Shown: positions 16,556 through 26,163, numbered from the stretch's first letter. The stretch: DNA of 64,000 bases from UBA1351 sp963677625 (GCA_963677625.2 CAXXSW010000002.1:682001-746000), one strand, 5' to 3'. Translations and numbers: made by a program. Notes: a model not told the origin generated them from the letters alone.

Positions 16556-17962
16556 GTGAATGAAGTGACGACTTTTATGGATAGTCAGTTTCTATTAACG
16601 ACAGAAACTGCCAAGTACCTTTATGAGAATCATGGTAAGAAGATGCCGATTTTTGATTACCATTCTCATCTTCCTGCAAAGGAGATCTATGAGGATCTTA
16701 AGTACAATCATATTTCAGAAGCATGGTTAGGATATGACCATTACAAGTGGCGTGCCATGAGGTCTTATGGGATAGACGAGGATATGATTACTGGAAATGG
16801 CTCTTTGGATGATAAGTTTAGAGCCTATGCCGAAACAGTACAGAATTGTATAGGTAATCCTCTTTACCATTGGACGCACTTGGAACTTAATAAGTATTTT
16901 GACTATAAGGAAGCCTTATCACCTAAGACAGCAGACCAATGTTTAGAAGTTTGCAATAATCAATTAACTAAAGGTGGATTAAGTGTACGAGAGATGATTA
17001 AGAAATCAAATGTTGCTTTGATTGGGACAACAGATGATCCAACAGATGACTTAGTATACCATAAACTACTTAAGGATGAAGAGGACATTGAAGTAAGAGT
17101 TGTTCCGACTTTTAGACCTGATATGGGAATCAACATTGACAAGGATGATTTTTTACCATGGATAGATAAATTGAGTAACTTGGTAGGTTATCCGGTAGAA
17201 AACCTCAAATCTTTGATGAAAGCCTTAAATGAAAGAGCTGATTTCTTTGACGAAACAGGATGCTTAAGCGCCGATCATGGTATGGATTATATTCCATATA
17301 TGATTATGTCCGAAGATGAAGTTGATAAAATCATGAGAAAAGCCCTTAATGGGGAGTCCTTGGAAGGATATGAAGTTGATGCATATAAAACTTATCTTAT
17401 TAAGGAACTTGCAGGCATCTATGTTAGGAAAAATTGGGTCATGCAACTCCACATGGGAACCATGAGAAACAACAATAGCAAGATGTTCAGACAGATAGGC
17501 AAAGACAGCGGTTTTGACAGCGTCAACGATCATGAGATTGCAGAGAACTTATCAGGACTTCTTGATGACATTCAGGAAAAGAGTGGCTTACCAAAGACTA
17601 TCCTATATGCCTTGAACCCCAAAGATAACTATGTTCTGGGAACCATGATTGGTAATTATCAGGAAGGTATGAAAGGGAAGTTTCAATTAGGCTCAGGTTG
17701 GTGGTTTAACGACCATAAAGACGGTATGCGAAGACAAGTGACTGACCTTGCAAATCTTGGCGTGCTAAGCACTTTTGTCGGTATGCTAACTGATTCAAGA
17801 TCATTTTTATCTTTTACTAGGCATGATTATTTTAGAAGAATCCTTTGTCAACTTTTAGGCGAATGGGTTGAAGGTGGGGAATACCCAAGAGACCTTGAAT
17901 TTTTGGGAAAAGTTGTTGAAGATATATCTTTTAATAATGCAAATAAGTATTTTACCAAGTAA
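16556..17962 (+). CDS. uxaC: Glucuronate/galacturonate isomerase
   Basis: A 468-residue uronate isomerase (amidohydrolase superfamily) that converts glucuronate to fructuronate and galacturonate to tagaturonate. Evidence includes FMDSQFLLTTETAKYLY at the N-terminus, the metal motif IFDYHSHLPAKEIYEDLK near residue 35, and GSGWWFNDHKDGMRRQ and GMLTDSRSFLSFTRHDYFRR in the C-terminal third. Length is typical. GTG 16556 and GTG 16565 are both possible starts, with GAAAGG and AGGTGA respectively upstream. It is the first gene of the operon with uxuA and uxuB. Confidence 0.96.
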   Translation: MNEVTTFMDSQFLLTTETAKYLYENHGKKMPIFDYHSHLPAKEIYEDLKYNHISEAWLGYDHYKWRAMRSYGIDEDMITGNGSLDDKFRAYAETVQNCIGNPLYHWTHLELNKYFDYKEALSPKTADQCLEVCNNQLTKGGLSVREMIKKSNVALIGTTDDPTDDLVYHKLLKDEEDIEVRVVPTFRPDMGINIDKDDFLPWIDKLSNLVGYPVENLKSLMKALNERADFFDETGCLSADHGMDYIPYMIMSEDEVDKIMRKALNGESLEGYEVDAYKTYLIKELAGIYVRKNWVMQLHMGTMRNNNSKMFRQIGKDSGFDSVNDHEIAENLSGLLDDIQEKSGLPKTILYALNPKDNYVLGTMIGNYQEGMKGKFQLGSGWWFNDHKDGMRRQVTDLANLGVLSTFVGMLTDSRSFLSFTRHDYFRRILCQLLGEWVEGGEYPRDLEFLGKVVEDISFNNANKYFTK

Positions 17963-18063
17963 CAATTCATCAGGTAATTCCGTCGATTCATGCTGGAATA
18001 CTGATGTTGCAAGTAATTATAAATAAAGCAAAGTTTATTGAAGAATTCACAAGGAGAATGCAT

Positions 18064-19140
18064 ATGAATATGACATGGCGTTGGTATGGAGAAGGCAACG
18101 ACTCTATTACCTTGGATCACATTCGTCAGATTCCCGGTGTTATGGGAGCCGTTTGGTCTCTTCATGATAAGGTAGCCGGAGAAGTCTGGGAAATGGAACG
18201 AATTGAAGAAGTAGCAAAACAAATCACTGACAAGGGTATGAGTCCTGCTGTTGTTGAAAGTGTAAATGTCCATGATGACATTAAGCTTGGCAAACCGTCC
18301 AGAGACCTATACATAGACCGATATATTGATACGATAGAAAAATTGTCAAAAGTGGGAGTTAAAGTTATTTGTTATAATTTTATGCCTGTTTTTGATTGGA
18401 CAAGAACAGAACTTTATAAAGAGCAGGCAGATGGTTCTAATGCCCTTTTTTATGAAAAGAATGCTATCGACCAAGACCCTAAAGCAATGGCTCAACGAAT
18501 CATTGATGGTGCAGGTGACTTTACTATGCCTGGATGGGAGCCTGAACGACTAGCCAAACTAGATGACTTGTTTGCTGAGTATCAAGGAATGACTGAAGAT
18601 ACATTATTTGAAAATCTTCAATACTTCTTGGAGAGAATTATACCTACCTGTGAGAAATATGATGTTAAAATGGCTATCCATCCGGATGATCCACCATGGC
18701 CAATTTTTGGACTTCCAAGAATTATTAGAAGTCGTGACCATATCAAACGTTTCCTTGATTTGGTTGACAGTCCTTATAACGGATTGACTTTATGTACAGG
18801 TTCATTAGGACCGAATCCAGAAAATGATTTACCAGCCATTATTCGTGAATTTGTAGACCGTATCCACTTTGCCCATATCAGAAATATAAAACGTTTTGAA
18901 AACGGTGACTTCATTGAAGTATCTCACCGTGGAAAAGACGGAAATGTTGATGTATATGAAGTATTAAAAGCATATCATGATAATGACTTCAAAGGATATG
19001 TAAGACCTGACCATGGTCGTCACCTTTGGGGTGAAGAAAAACATTGTAGACCAGGATATGGCCTTTATGACAGGGCCTTAGGTGTTATGTATATGTTAGG
19101 AGTTTGGGATTCTCTAGATAAAAGGAAAGAAGGTAGATAA
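18064..19140 (+). CDS. uxuA: Mannonate dehydratase
   Basis: A 358-residue UxuA enzyme that dehydrates D-mannonate to 2-keto-3-deoxygluconate. MTWRWYGEGNDSITLDHIRQ at the N-terminus, IHPDDPPWPIFGLPRI (about residue 217), LCTGSLGPN, and VRPDHGRHLWGE are conserved family segments with the metal-binding His and Cys. ATG 18064 is chosen because AAGGAG lies 7 bases upstream; the longer frame from 18004 has no site. A 101-base spacer without a terminator separates it from uxaC. Confidence 0.96.
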   Translation: MNMTWRWYGEGNDSITLDHIRQIPGVMGAVWSLHDKVAGEVWEMERIEEVAKQITDKGMSPAVVESVNVHDDIKLGKPSRDLYIDRYIDTIEKLSKVGVKVICYNFMPVFDWTRTELYKEQADGSNALFYEKNAIDQDPKAMAQRIIDGAGDFTMPGWEPERLAKLDDLFAEYQGMTEDTLFENLQYFLERIIPTCEKYDVKMAIHPDDPPWPIFGLPRIIRSRDHIKRFLDLVDSPYNGLTLCTGSLGPNPENDLPAIIREFVDRIHFAHIRNIKRFENGDFIEVSHRGKDGNVDVYEVLKAYHDNDFKGYVRPDHGRHLWGEEKHCRPGYGLYDRALGVMYMLGVWDSLDKRKEGR

Positions 19141-19141
19141 G

Positions 19142-20743
19142 ATGAAATTGAATAAGAAAAATCTCCTTCAAAAAGAGGCCTGGGATAAGATAGGTATTAG
19201 TCTTCCATCCTTTGATTTAGAAGCAGTTGCTAAGAAGACTAAAGAGGAACCGACCTGGGTTCATTTTGGTGGGGGTAATATTTTTAGGGCTTTTATTGCT
19301 AATGCTCATCAGGACCTTCTTAACAAAGGTCTTGCTAACACAGGAATTATTGCTGTGGAATCCTTTGATCATGAAGTGACAGACAGGGTATATAGGGCTT
19401 TTGATAACCTTTCTATTTTGGTTAATATGAGTTCAGATGGAAAATTCAGCAAGAAAGTAATCGCTAGTGTATCTGAGAGTTTGGCTGCTGATTATAGTAG
19501 AAGTGAGGATATCAAACGTTTAACATCAATATTTGAGAATCCAAGTCTTCAAATGGTTAGTTTTACTATTACTGAAAAAGGTTATGCCCTTAAGGATCCT
19601 AAAGGTGAGTTTTTCAGCTTTGTTGTTGGTGACCTTGAAAAGGGTCCAGAAAACCCAAGTCATACCATGAGTATGATTACAGCATTTGCTTATAAACGCT
19701 ATCTTGCCGGCAAATATCCTCTTACTTTTGTTAGTATGGATAACTGCTCTCATAATGGTGACAAGCTAAAAGAAGCTGTGGTGACTATTGCAAAAGAGTG
19801 GGCCAAGAGAGATTTTGTTGAGGCTGGTTTTGTTGATTACATCACGGATGAATCTCTGATAACTTTCCCCTTGTCCATGATTGATAAAATCACACCAAGA
19901 CCATCTGATACAGTTAAGGAAGTCCTTGAAAGTGATGGATTGGAAGAAATGGACGTAATCATTACGGAGAGACGTTCATATATGGCTCCCTTTGTTAATG
20001 CGGAAATTCCTCAATATTTGATTGTGGAAGATAAGTTTACTAATGGTCGTCCCTCTCTTGATAAAGCAGGAGTTATCTTTACATCAAGAGATACGGTGAA
20101 CCAGACAGAAACCATGAAGGTCACAACCTGTCTGAACCCATTGCATACAGCTTTGGCTGTAACAGGATGTTTATTAGATTATCATCTTATTGCAGACCAA
20201 ATGAAGGATGAAACCTTGGTGAAATTGATTAAGAGGATTGGATATACAGAAGGATTGCCTGTAGTTGTAGATCCAAAAATCATCGAACCTAAAGCCTTTA
20301 TTGATGAAGTTGTAAATGAGCGCTTTACTAATCCATATATACCTGATACACCACAGCGTATTGCTACTGATACATCCCAAAAAGTAGGCATCCGATTTGG
20401 TGAAACCATCAAATCTTATATCAAGGATGAGGATTTGGATCCTAAGACACTTATCGGTATTCCACTTGCTATTTCAGCTTGGTTAAGATATTTGGTCGGT
20501 ATCAATGATAAAGGCCAAAGCTTTGATCTTAGCCCTGATCCTTTAAAGGATACTCTTCTTGATATTCTTGGGGAAGTCAAGTTAGGTGACAAACCTGAAA
20601 CAGTGAAAGAAATCATTGGAAATGTGTCGATTTTCGGTTCTGATCTTTATGCAATAGGCCTAGGTGATAAGATAGAAGCTTACTTCTATGAAATGTTGTC
20701 AGAAGTAGGTGGAGTTAGAAAAACGCTTGAAAAATACCTATAG
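19142..20743 (+). CDS. uxuB: Fructuronate reductase / mannitol dehydrogenase family
   Basis: A 533-residue long-chain mannitol dehydrogenase family enzyme. WVHFGGGNIFRAFIANA near residue 39 is the NAD-binding start; SMDNCSHNGDKL, FPLSMIDKITPRP and TCLNPLHTALAVTG are family segments including the catalytic lysine region. Placed one base after uxuA, it should reduce fructuronate to mannonate and so link UxaC with UxuA. Tagaturonate reduction is a less likely alternative. KDG kinase and aldolase genes are not in this window. Confidence 0.9.
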   Translation: MKLNKKNLLQKEAWDKIGISLPSFDLEAVAKKTKEEPTWVHFGGGNIFRAFIANAHQDLLNKGLANTGIIAVESFDHEVTDRVYRAFDNLSILVNMSSDGKFSKKVIASVSESLAADYSRSEDIKRLTSIFENPSLQMVSFTITEKGYALKDPKGEFFSFVVGDLEKGPENPSHTMSMITAFAYKRYLAGKYPLTFVSMDNCSHNGDKLKEAVVTIAKEWAKRDFVEAGFVDYITDESLITFPLSMIDKITPRPSDTVKEVLESDGLEEMDVIITERRSYMAPFVNAEIPQYLIVEDKFTNGRPSLDKAGVIFTSRDTVNQTETMKVTTCLNPLHTALAVTGCLLDYHLIADQMKDETLVKLIKRIGYTEGLPVVVDPKIIEPKAFIDEVVNERFTNPYIPDTPQRIATDTSQKVGIRFGETIKSYIKDEDLDPKTLIGIPLAISAWLRYLVGINDKGQSFDLSPDPLKDTLLDILGEVKLGDKPETVKEIIGNVSIFGSDLYAIGLGDKIEAYFYEMLSEVGGVRKTLEKYL

Positions 20744-20804
20744 AAGTATGTGAAAGTGTAATTATTTGTTTATCCTTATAATATATAGTTATTAAGCTCT
20801 TGAG

Positions 20805-20847
20805 TTGCTATGTCGTAATACTTATTACTGACATAGCAATTTTTTTC
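20805..20847 (+). terminator. Terminator of the uxa-uxu operon
   Basis: TTGCTATGTC-GTAATA (20805-20820) pairs with TATTAC-T-GACATAGCAA (to 20839) with one bulge, followed by a run of seven T. Confidence 0.88.
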
Positions 20848-20877
20848 TTGACAATACTGTGTGATACACACTATAAT
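20848..20877 (+). promoter_or_regulatory. Promoter and probable operator of the padR gene
   Basis: TTGACA (20848-20853), 18 bases and TATAAT (20872-20877). The spacer holds the dyad TGTGT-GAT-ACACA (20858-20870), of the kind bound by PadR-type dimers, suggesting autoregulation. The promoter starts right at the end of the uxu terminator. Confidence 0.75.
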
Positions 20878-20936
20878 GGTATTACAAGGTAAAGTGTGGT
20901 GCAAAGGTAACACAAATCTTGGTCAGGGAGGTAGAC

Positions 20937-21278
20937 ATGGTAGACAATAATACAGTAAATAATATATTGCAGGAATTAAAGAGAGGGACCTTGGTAATGA
21001 CGGTGCTCCTTAATCTTAAGGAAAAGGAATATGGTTATTCCTTAATCAGTAAGATGCAGGAGGCAGGTATTCAGATTGAACAGAACACTTTGTATCCACT
21101 GTTAAGGCGGCTAGAGAAACAGGAACTATTAACTAGTTTATGGGACACCAGCGAGTCAAGACCTAGAAAATACTATATCATCAGTGATGATGGAAAAAAA
21201 GCTTTGAAAATCATATTGGAAGAATGGAATAGAATGAATACATCTATAGAAAAGATGGTAAAGGAGATGAAAGAATGA
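20937..21278 (+). CDS. PadR-family transcriptional regulator
   Basis: A 113-residue PadR winged-helix protein: ELKRGTLVMTVLLNLKEKEYGYSLISKM at the N-terminus (given here as family-typical order), QNTLYPLLRRLEKQELL as recognition region and a C-terminal dimerisation helix. ATG 20937 follows GGGAGG by 7 bases. It overlaps the next gene by 4 bases. PadR genes coupled to HAAS-domain membrane proteins are a common Bacillota pair; the pair may respond to envelope stress, which is inference. Confidence 0.9.
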   Translation: MVDNNTVNNILQELKRGTLVMTVLLNLKEKEYGYSLISKMQEAGIQIEQNTLYPLLRRLEKQELLTSLWDTSESRPRKYYIISDDGKKALKIILEEWNRMNTSIEKMVKEMKE

Positions 21279-22207
21279 AATTAGTTGAGAAATATTTATA
21301 TGCAATAGGTAGACAACTACCCAATAGGGGAAAAGAGGAAATAATTACGGAATTGAGATCAACATTACTAGATACGATTGAAGGTTCTTACGGATCTGAA
21401 GCGACTGAAGATGAGATTTCACAAGTACTAAAGTCCTTTGGCTCTCCCTCAGAGGTAGCTAAGGAATATGGTAAAAGCCGTTTTGTTATACATCCCGCAG
21501 TAACAGACCTCTACTGGCTTATTGTTAAAATTGTCTTTTTTGCTATGTTAGGAGCTTTTGCCATAATCTTTGTGGTAGGTTTGTTTTCAGGTGTTCAGGA
21601 AATGGGGAGTATTCCTTTTGGATTACTTAGTATCTTGACCAATGGTGTGAACGCTTCTTTGACTTCTATGGGAATGATTACATTGATTTTTGCCTTTATT
21701 TCTAAATACATGCAAGAAAAGACATTGACAGATGAGTGGGATCCTAAACAATTGGATGAATTACCTTCTGACAAAGAAGCTGTATCAGCTGTTGGAACTG
21801 CTGGAGGTATTGTATTTGCGCTTATCTTTATGATTCTATTTAATCTCTATCCTGATATTATGAACATACCAACCCAGATTCTTCGCGATAATGGTTTAAG
21901 TCTTGTCCACACTATTGATATGGTGGTTTTTAGGACTTATCTACCTGTACTTAATACCATATGGGTCTTTACAATCTTTGTGGATATATATACCTTAATA
22001 AGAATGGCAAAGACTAAAAGTGTTCGTGTTATGCATATTATCCTTAGCTGTGGAGCTATTGGTCTTTTTTACTTAATGACTTTTGATTCAGACCTATATC
22101 TAGGTTCTAAAGGATTTGTTGGATTTAGGGCGCTTTTTGCCTTCCTCTTGATTGTTTCTATCATTGATGTCATTAGTGAAACGATTAAGTTTTTTGTTCA
22201 TGAGTAA
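21275..22207 (+). CDS. HAAS-domain membrane protein
   Basis: A 310-residue protein with an N-terminal HAAS signalling domain (about residues 3-65: LVEKYLYAIGRQLP then EEIITELRSTLLDTIE and SFGSPSEVAKEYG) and about six to seven transmembrane helices after residue 80. HAAS proteins are normally encoded with PadR regulators, as here, and are thought to be partners or targets of that regulator. Specific function unknown. Confidence 0.8.
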   Translation: MKLVEKYLYAIGRQLPNRGKEEIITELRSTLLDTIEGSYGSEATEDEISQVLKSFGSPSEVAKEYGKSRFVIHPAVTDLYWLIVKIVFFAMLGAFAIIFVVGLFSGVQEMGSIPFGLLSILTNGVNASLTSMGMITLIFAFISKYMQEKTLTDEWDPKQLDELPSDKEAVSAVGTAGGIVFALIFMILFNLYPDIMNIPTQILRDNGLSLVHTIDMVVFRTYLPVLNTIWVFTIFVDIYTLIRMAKTKSVRVMHIILSCGAIGLFYLMTFDSDLYLGSKGFVGFRALFAFLLIVSIIDVISETIKFFVHE

Positions 22208-22219
22208 GAGGTGGTTAAA

Positions 22220-22345
22220 GTGATTGAAAAAATGAAAGCAGCTTACGCTTTGGCATATGGTCTCAAGGGAGTTATTCAGCTTAAGGATGTGGATAAACCT
22301 AAGATTAATGAAGATGAGTTGTTAATAAAAGTTTTACATTATTGA
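22220..22345 (+). pseudogene. N-terminal remnant of a zinc-type alcohol dehydrogenase (MDR)
   Basis: A 41-codon frame beginning GTG (or ATG 22232) behind AGAGGTGG. The protein reads MKAAYALAYGLKGVIQLKD and VDKPKINEDELLIKVLHY, in two adjacent pieces, which is the standard GroES-like opening of medium-chain dehydrogenases/quinone reductases (MKAAxxxxxG..L.L.EV..P.....EVLIKV). It stops where the catalytic domain should begin, and its last 7 bases overlap the convergent dus gene. The rest of the gene has been lost. Confidence 0.75.
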
Positions 22346-23283
22346 TTTGCAGTCCTAAAATAGGTATCAACTAAGCTTTTATATGCCTCCAATGTGGGGC
22401 TTTTTTTTATTTGCTTGAGAAATTTCTCACTATCCTTAAATATATGGGACAAGTAAAACCAGAATTCTTTCATATGGTCTAGTTTATGTTTGTCACCTGA
22501 CAGGACTCGATCATAGTGGGTGACTACATCATGATGGAAACTCTCAAGAATAGATAAACGCTCTTCTTCTGATAGAAGCTTTCCTTTAATTTCCCCGGCT
22601 AAGAATGGGTTCATTAGTGCTCCTCTGCCTATCATAAATGTATCGAGGGTTGGGTATAGATTTTGTATATGTTTGAAATCATTTACTGAATTGATATCAC
22701 CGTTATAGATTAATGGATGTTTACATACCTGCATTAATTCCGTGAAATGTTCATGGTTGACCCTACCTGTATATTTTTGTGTACCTAGACGACCATGTAG
22801 GATGATGGAGTGAAGGGGATAATCGTTAAAGAGCTTCATTAAGTCTATACCTTCTGATGGATTTTCAAGACCAAGTCTCATTTTTATGCTTAAATTGAAG
22901 CTGTCATCTCTACAGACATGGTCAAGAAAGGTTTTGACCATATCTGGATGTGGCATAATGCCGCACCCTTTTTTCTTTTTTGTTACCATAGGATAAGGGC
23001 AACCTATATTCCAATTGATTTCCCTATAACCTAGATCAGTGATATCTTTGGCATAAGAGAGAAAATCTTGACTATTATTACCTAGGAGTTGAGGAATGAC
23101 TTTTATGGATATATCATTGACGTCAGGATCTAGGTCTTTAAAGACTTTAGGCCCTTTTTTACTAGGATTACTGGTGGCAATAAAGGGGGCATAATATGTG
23201 TCGAAACCACCAAAGTAATGGTGGAATAGGTTTCGGTAAAAGGCAATGGTCATACCTCGAATAGGGGCTAAATATAATTTCAT
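22339..23283 (-). CDS. tRNA-dihydrouridine synthase family protein
   Basis: A 314-residue FMN-dependent Dus enzyme that reduces uridine in tRNA. MKLYLAPIRGMTIAFYRNLF opens the barrel, NWNIGCPYPMVTKKKKGCG (about residue 90-108) carries the catalytic cysteine, IILHGRLGTQKYTG and GDINSVNDF and MIGRGALMNPF are FMN/substrate segments. Start at 23283 is chosen because GAGAGGAAA lies just upstream; the frame is open to 23340. It belongs to a divergent branch, so the tRNA position modified is not assigned. Confidence 0.9.
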   Translation of the reverse strand: MKLYLAPIRGMTIAFYRNLFHHYFGGFDTYYAPFIATSNPSKKGPKVFKDLDPDVNDISIKVIPQLLGNNSQDFLSYAKDITDLGYREINWNIGCPYPMVTKKKKGCGIMPHPDMVKTFLDHVCRDDSFNLSIKMRLGLENPSEGIDLMKLFNDYPLHSIILHGRLGTQKYTGRVNHEHFTELMQVCKHPLIYNGDINSVNDFKHIQNLYPTLDTFMIGRGALMNPFLAGEIKGKLLSEEERLSILESFHHDVVTHYDRVLSGDKHKLDHMKEFWFYLSHIFKDSEKFLKQIKKSPTLEAYKSLVDTYFRTANQ

Positions 23284-23363
23284 GGATTTCCTCTCGTGAT
23301 TAGGGGCTATCTTGATGGTGTTTGGCAATTTATAGGACATATAAAATACCTTGTACTAGGCAC

Positions 23364-23369
23364 ATTATA
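23364..23369 (-). promoter_or_regulatory. -10 box of the dus gene
   Basis: On the minus strand TGCTATAAT forms an extended -10 element about 80 bases before the chosen start. No good -35 box is seen. Confidence 0.5.
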
Positions 23370-23480
23370 GCATAGGCTAGAAGGTGAGTGTAGATGGAGT
23401 TATAAATTTATGATAAACTGTATCAATAGCTATAGATATATTAAAGAGTGTAAATAAGTATAAGAAAAAGAAGGAGACAG

Positions 23481-24605
23481 ATGATGGATATGAAAGCTTT
23501 TAAACTAGAAAGATACTTTGCCTTGCATGAGTTTTCCGCGCCCTATTTGATGTCCTGCTCTGATTGTGAGGCTTTGACAACAGAAGAGTTATTGGAAATG
23601 GCCGATGAAGAAATGATGGATATGTGGAAATATCTTAAACTTTCCTATACGGATTCTAAGGGACATCCTTTACTTCGCCGTGAAATTACAAACCTGTATC
23701 AGACCATTAATGAAGATCAGATTTTAGTGACTGTACCGGAAGAAGGTATTTATATTGCTATGAGAACGCTTTTGGAACCTGGCGATCACATGATTGTATC
23801 TTATCCAGCTTACCAGTCTCTTTATGAAATAGGTGCTAGTATTGGGTGTGATATATCATATTGGAAACCTGAATATGACGGTCATTGGAACTTTGATACT
23901 AAGGACTTGAAAGATATGGTCAAGGATAATACTAAGCTGATTGTTATAAATTTTCCACACAATCCAACAGGAGCAAGCTTAGAAAAAAAGGATTTGGAAG
24001 CGGTTGTTGAAGTAGCAAAAGAAGTTGGGGCTTATGTTTTTTCAGATGAGATGTACCGACTTTTGGAACATGATGTCAAGAATCGTTTGCCGGCTCTTGC
24101 TGATATATACGATAAAGGGATTTCTTTATCAGGTATGTCAAAAACCTTTGCTCTTCCAGGGCTTAGAATTGGGTGGCTGGCTACAAGAGATGATCAAGTG
24201 ATGGACCAGTTTCAGGTCTACAAAGACTATACCACTATTTGTAGTAGTGGACCCAGTGAAATACTTGCGATTATAGGTTTAAGAGCCAAGGAACATATTA
24301 TAAAAAGAAACTTGGATATAATGAGGACTAATCTACAAGCAATAGATAGGTTTATGGAAAAGCATAAAGAAGTATTTTCTTGGAAAGCACCTCTTGCTGG
24401 TCCTATAGGATTTGGTGAATATTTAGGCGCTAATGGTATACAAGACTTTTGTCAAAAACTTATTGAGGATAAGGGTGTTATGCTTCTTGGTGCTGAACAT
24501 TACGATTATGGAGGAGATTTTTTTCGTTTAGGTTTTGCACGAAAAAATTTACCAGAAGTTTTGGATGTAGTTGATAGTTTTTTGTCTAATGAAGAATTTG
24601 TGTGA
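23481..24605 (+). CDS. PLP-dependent aminotransferase class I/II
   Basis: A 374-residue fold type I aminotransferase. NFPHNPTGAS (about residues 156-165), FSDEMYRLLEHD and SLSGMSKTFALPGLRIGW, with the PLP-binding lysine near residue 221, are plain. The small N-terminal segment and the motif SDCEALTTEELLEMAD resemble the branch often annotated as capreomycidine synthase-like or general aspartate-type aminotransferases. ATG 23481 (or 23484) follows AAGGAGA. Substrate not assigned. Confidence 0.85.
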   Translation: MMDMKAFKLERYFALHEFSAPYLMSCSDCEALTTEELLEMADEEMMDMWKYLKLSYTDSKGHPLLRREITNLYQTINEDQILVTVPEEGIYIAMRTLLEPGDHMIVSYPAYQSLYEIGASIGCDISYWKPEYDGHWNFDTKDLKDMVKDNTKLIVINFPHNPTGASLEKKDLEAVVEVAKEVGAYVFSDEMYRLLEHDVKNRLPALADIYDKGISLSGMSKTFALPGLRIGWLATRDDQVMDQFQVYKDYTTICSSGPSEILAIIGLRAKEHIIKRNLDIMRTNLQAIDRFMEKHKEVFSWKAPLAGPIGFGEYLGANGIQDFCQKLIEDKGVMLLGAEHYDYGGDFFRLGFARKNLPEVLDVVDSFLSNEEFV

Positions 24606-24613
24606 TTTAGCTC

Positions 24614-24642
24614 TTTACCACGATAAAGTACTATGCTATAAT
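24614..24642 (+). promoter_or_regulatory. Promoter of hisC
   Basis: TTTACC about 17 bases before TATAAT (near 24637-24642) in the spacer before the HisC-like gene. A start site just downstream would exclude the upstream ATG at 24655 as a well-translated start and supports GTG 24706. Confidence 0.6.
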
Positions 24643-24705
24643 ACCATGTAATATATGAAGTTGGATAAATTGATCTCAAACATGGACTGTAGAAAGGAAG
24701 CTATA

Positions 24706-25767
24706 GTGAGTAAATATTGGAGCCAAGTCCTTAAGACTGTTGAACCCTATGTACCTGGAGAGCAACCTAGGGATAGAGAATACATCAAACTAAATACTAA
24801 TGAAAATCCATATCCACCGTCGCCCTTGGTTTTGGAAGCTATGAAAAAAGAAATTTCAGGTGATTTAAGACTGTATCCTGATCCTACATGTCATGATCTC
24901 CTAGAAGCTATTGGGGCATATTACGGCAAAGATACCTCTCAGGTTTTTGTTGGTAATGGGTCGGACGAGGTTCTAGCTTTTGCCTTTTTGGCTTACTTTA
25001 ATCAAGGTGATCGGATTTTATATCCGGATATTACCTATTCTTTCTATCCTGTATATGCTAATATGTTCCAAATTTCTTATGATCTAATTCCCCTAAATGA
25101 GGATTTTAAAGTTAAGGTTGAAGACTATCAAAGGGAAAATAAGGGAGTCATTATTGCTAATCCTAACGCACCTACAGGTAAGCTTCTATCCCTAGCAGAC
25201 ATTAAACAAATCTTGGATTGGAATAAAGACCAGGTGGTTATTGTTGATGAAGCTTATATTGATTTTGGCGGCCAGTCAGCAGTTTCTCTGATTGATGAGT
25301 ATGATAATTTGCTGGTAGTTCAGACTATGTCTAAATCCAGATCACTAGCAGGGATGAGAATAGGCTTTGCTATTGGACATCCTGATTTGATTGACGGATT
25401 AAACCGAGTCAAAAATTCTATAAACTCATATACGATAGATCGACTAGCCCTTGTCGCAGGAAGGGCTGCTATGGAAGATAAAGAATATTTTGAGAAGACC
25501 CGTCTTAAGATAATGGAAACTAGAGAGTGGGTGACCCGTGAACTGAGAGCTATTGGCTTTGATGTGATTCCTTCGGCTGCGAATTTTATTTTTGCTTCTC
25601 CGGCTTCAATGGAGGCTGAAAAACTTTTTCTTCAGTTAAAGGAAAAAGGCTTGTTGGTTCGATATTTTAATAAGCCAAGGATTAGTGAGTATCTAAGAAT
25701 ATCTATTGGAACAGACAAGGAAATGGAAGCACTTGTAAAGGGAGTAAAGGATATTCTTGGTAAATGA
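24706..25767 (+). CDS. hisC: Histidinol-phosphate aminotransferase
   Basis: A 353-residue HisC-type PLP aminotransferase. YWSQVLKTVEPYVPGEQP and IKLNTNENPYPPSP open the protein as in HisC; VGNGSDEVLAFAF, NPNAPTGKL, IVDEAYIDFGG and TMSKSRSLAGMRIGFAIG (PLP lysine) follow in order. GTG 24706 fits the usual family start and follows AAAGGAAG; the frame is open to ATG 24655. It lies alone, away from other his genes, which is frequent in Clostridia where HisC also serves aromatic amino acid transamination. Confidence 0.9.
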   Translation: MSKYWSQVLKTVEPYVPGEQPRDREYIKLNTNENPYPPSPLVLEAMKKEISGDLRLYPDPTCHDLLEAIGAYYGKDTSQVFVGNGSDEVLAFAFLAYFNQGDRILYPDITYSFYPVYANMFQISYDLIPLNEDFKVKVEDYQRENKGVIIANPNAPTGKLLSLADIKQILDWNKDQVVIVDEAYIDFGGQSAVSLIDEYDNLLVVQTMSKSRSLAGMRIGFAIGHPDLIDGLNRVKNSINSYTIDRLALVAGRAAMEDKEYFEKTRLKIMETREWVTRELRAIGFDVIPSAANFIFASPASMEAEKLFLQLKEKGLLVRYFNKPRISEYLRISIGTDKEMEALVKGVKDILGK

Positions 25768-25853
25768 TTGGTCTGGTTTTAGGAGCGATTGGTAATATAA
25801 GTCCAAATAATATAGTTGGTCAACTTGCAAATTAAATAAAGACCGTTTATCAT

Positions 25854-25886
25854 AAAAGTGTTGCATTATATGTAACACTTTTATTG
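25854..25886 (+). terminator. Probable terminator after hisC
   Basis: AAAAGTGTTGCA pairs with TGTAACACTTTT (one mismatch), followed by TTTTATTG. It sits just before the ribosome binding site of the next small gene. Confidence 0.6.
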
Positions 25887-25904
25887 TATTTAAGGAGGCT
25901 ATCT

Positions 25905-26138
25905 ATGAAAATTTCTATGGAAACAAATGAAAGAGACGTTTATATTAAGAAAATCCAAGATTTCTATTATAATGAGAAAGATGAAGATATCGGTATTATT
26001 GCAGCGTCGGAAATCCTGGATTTCTTTCTTGAAGACTTAGGGGTTGAGATATATAACAAAGCAATTCTTGAAAGTAAAAAGTTCCTGAATCGAAGACTGG
26101 ATGATATGGTCTATGATTTTGATGAATTATTAAAGTAA
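25905..26138 (+). CDS. DUF2164-like small protein
   Basis: A 77-residue acidic protein. Its layout (MKISMETNERDVYIKKIQ, then YNEKDEDIGIIAASEILDFF, then LEDLGVEIYNKAILESKKFL) matches my knowledge of the DUF2164 family, whose function is unknown. ATG 25905 follows AAGGAGG; the frame is open upstream to 25884. It is followed 25 bases later by a PHP-domain gene, perhaps co-transcribed. Confidence 0.75.
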   Translation: MKISMETNERDVYIKKIQDFYYNEKDEDIGIIAASEILDFFLEDLGVEIYNKAILESKKFLNRRLDDMVYDFDELLK

Positions 26139-26163
26139 ATTCCTGATATCGAAAGAGGTTAGC

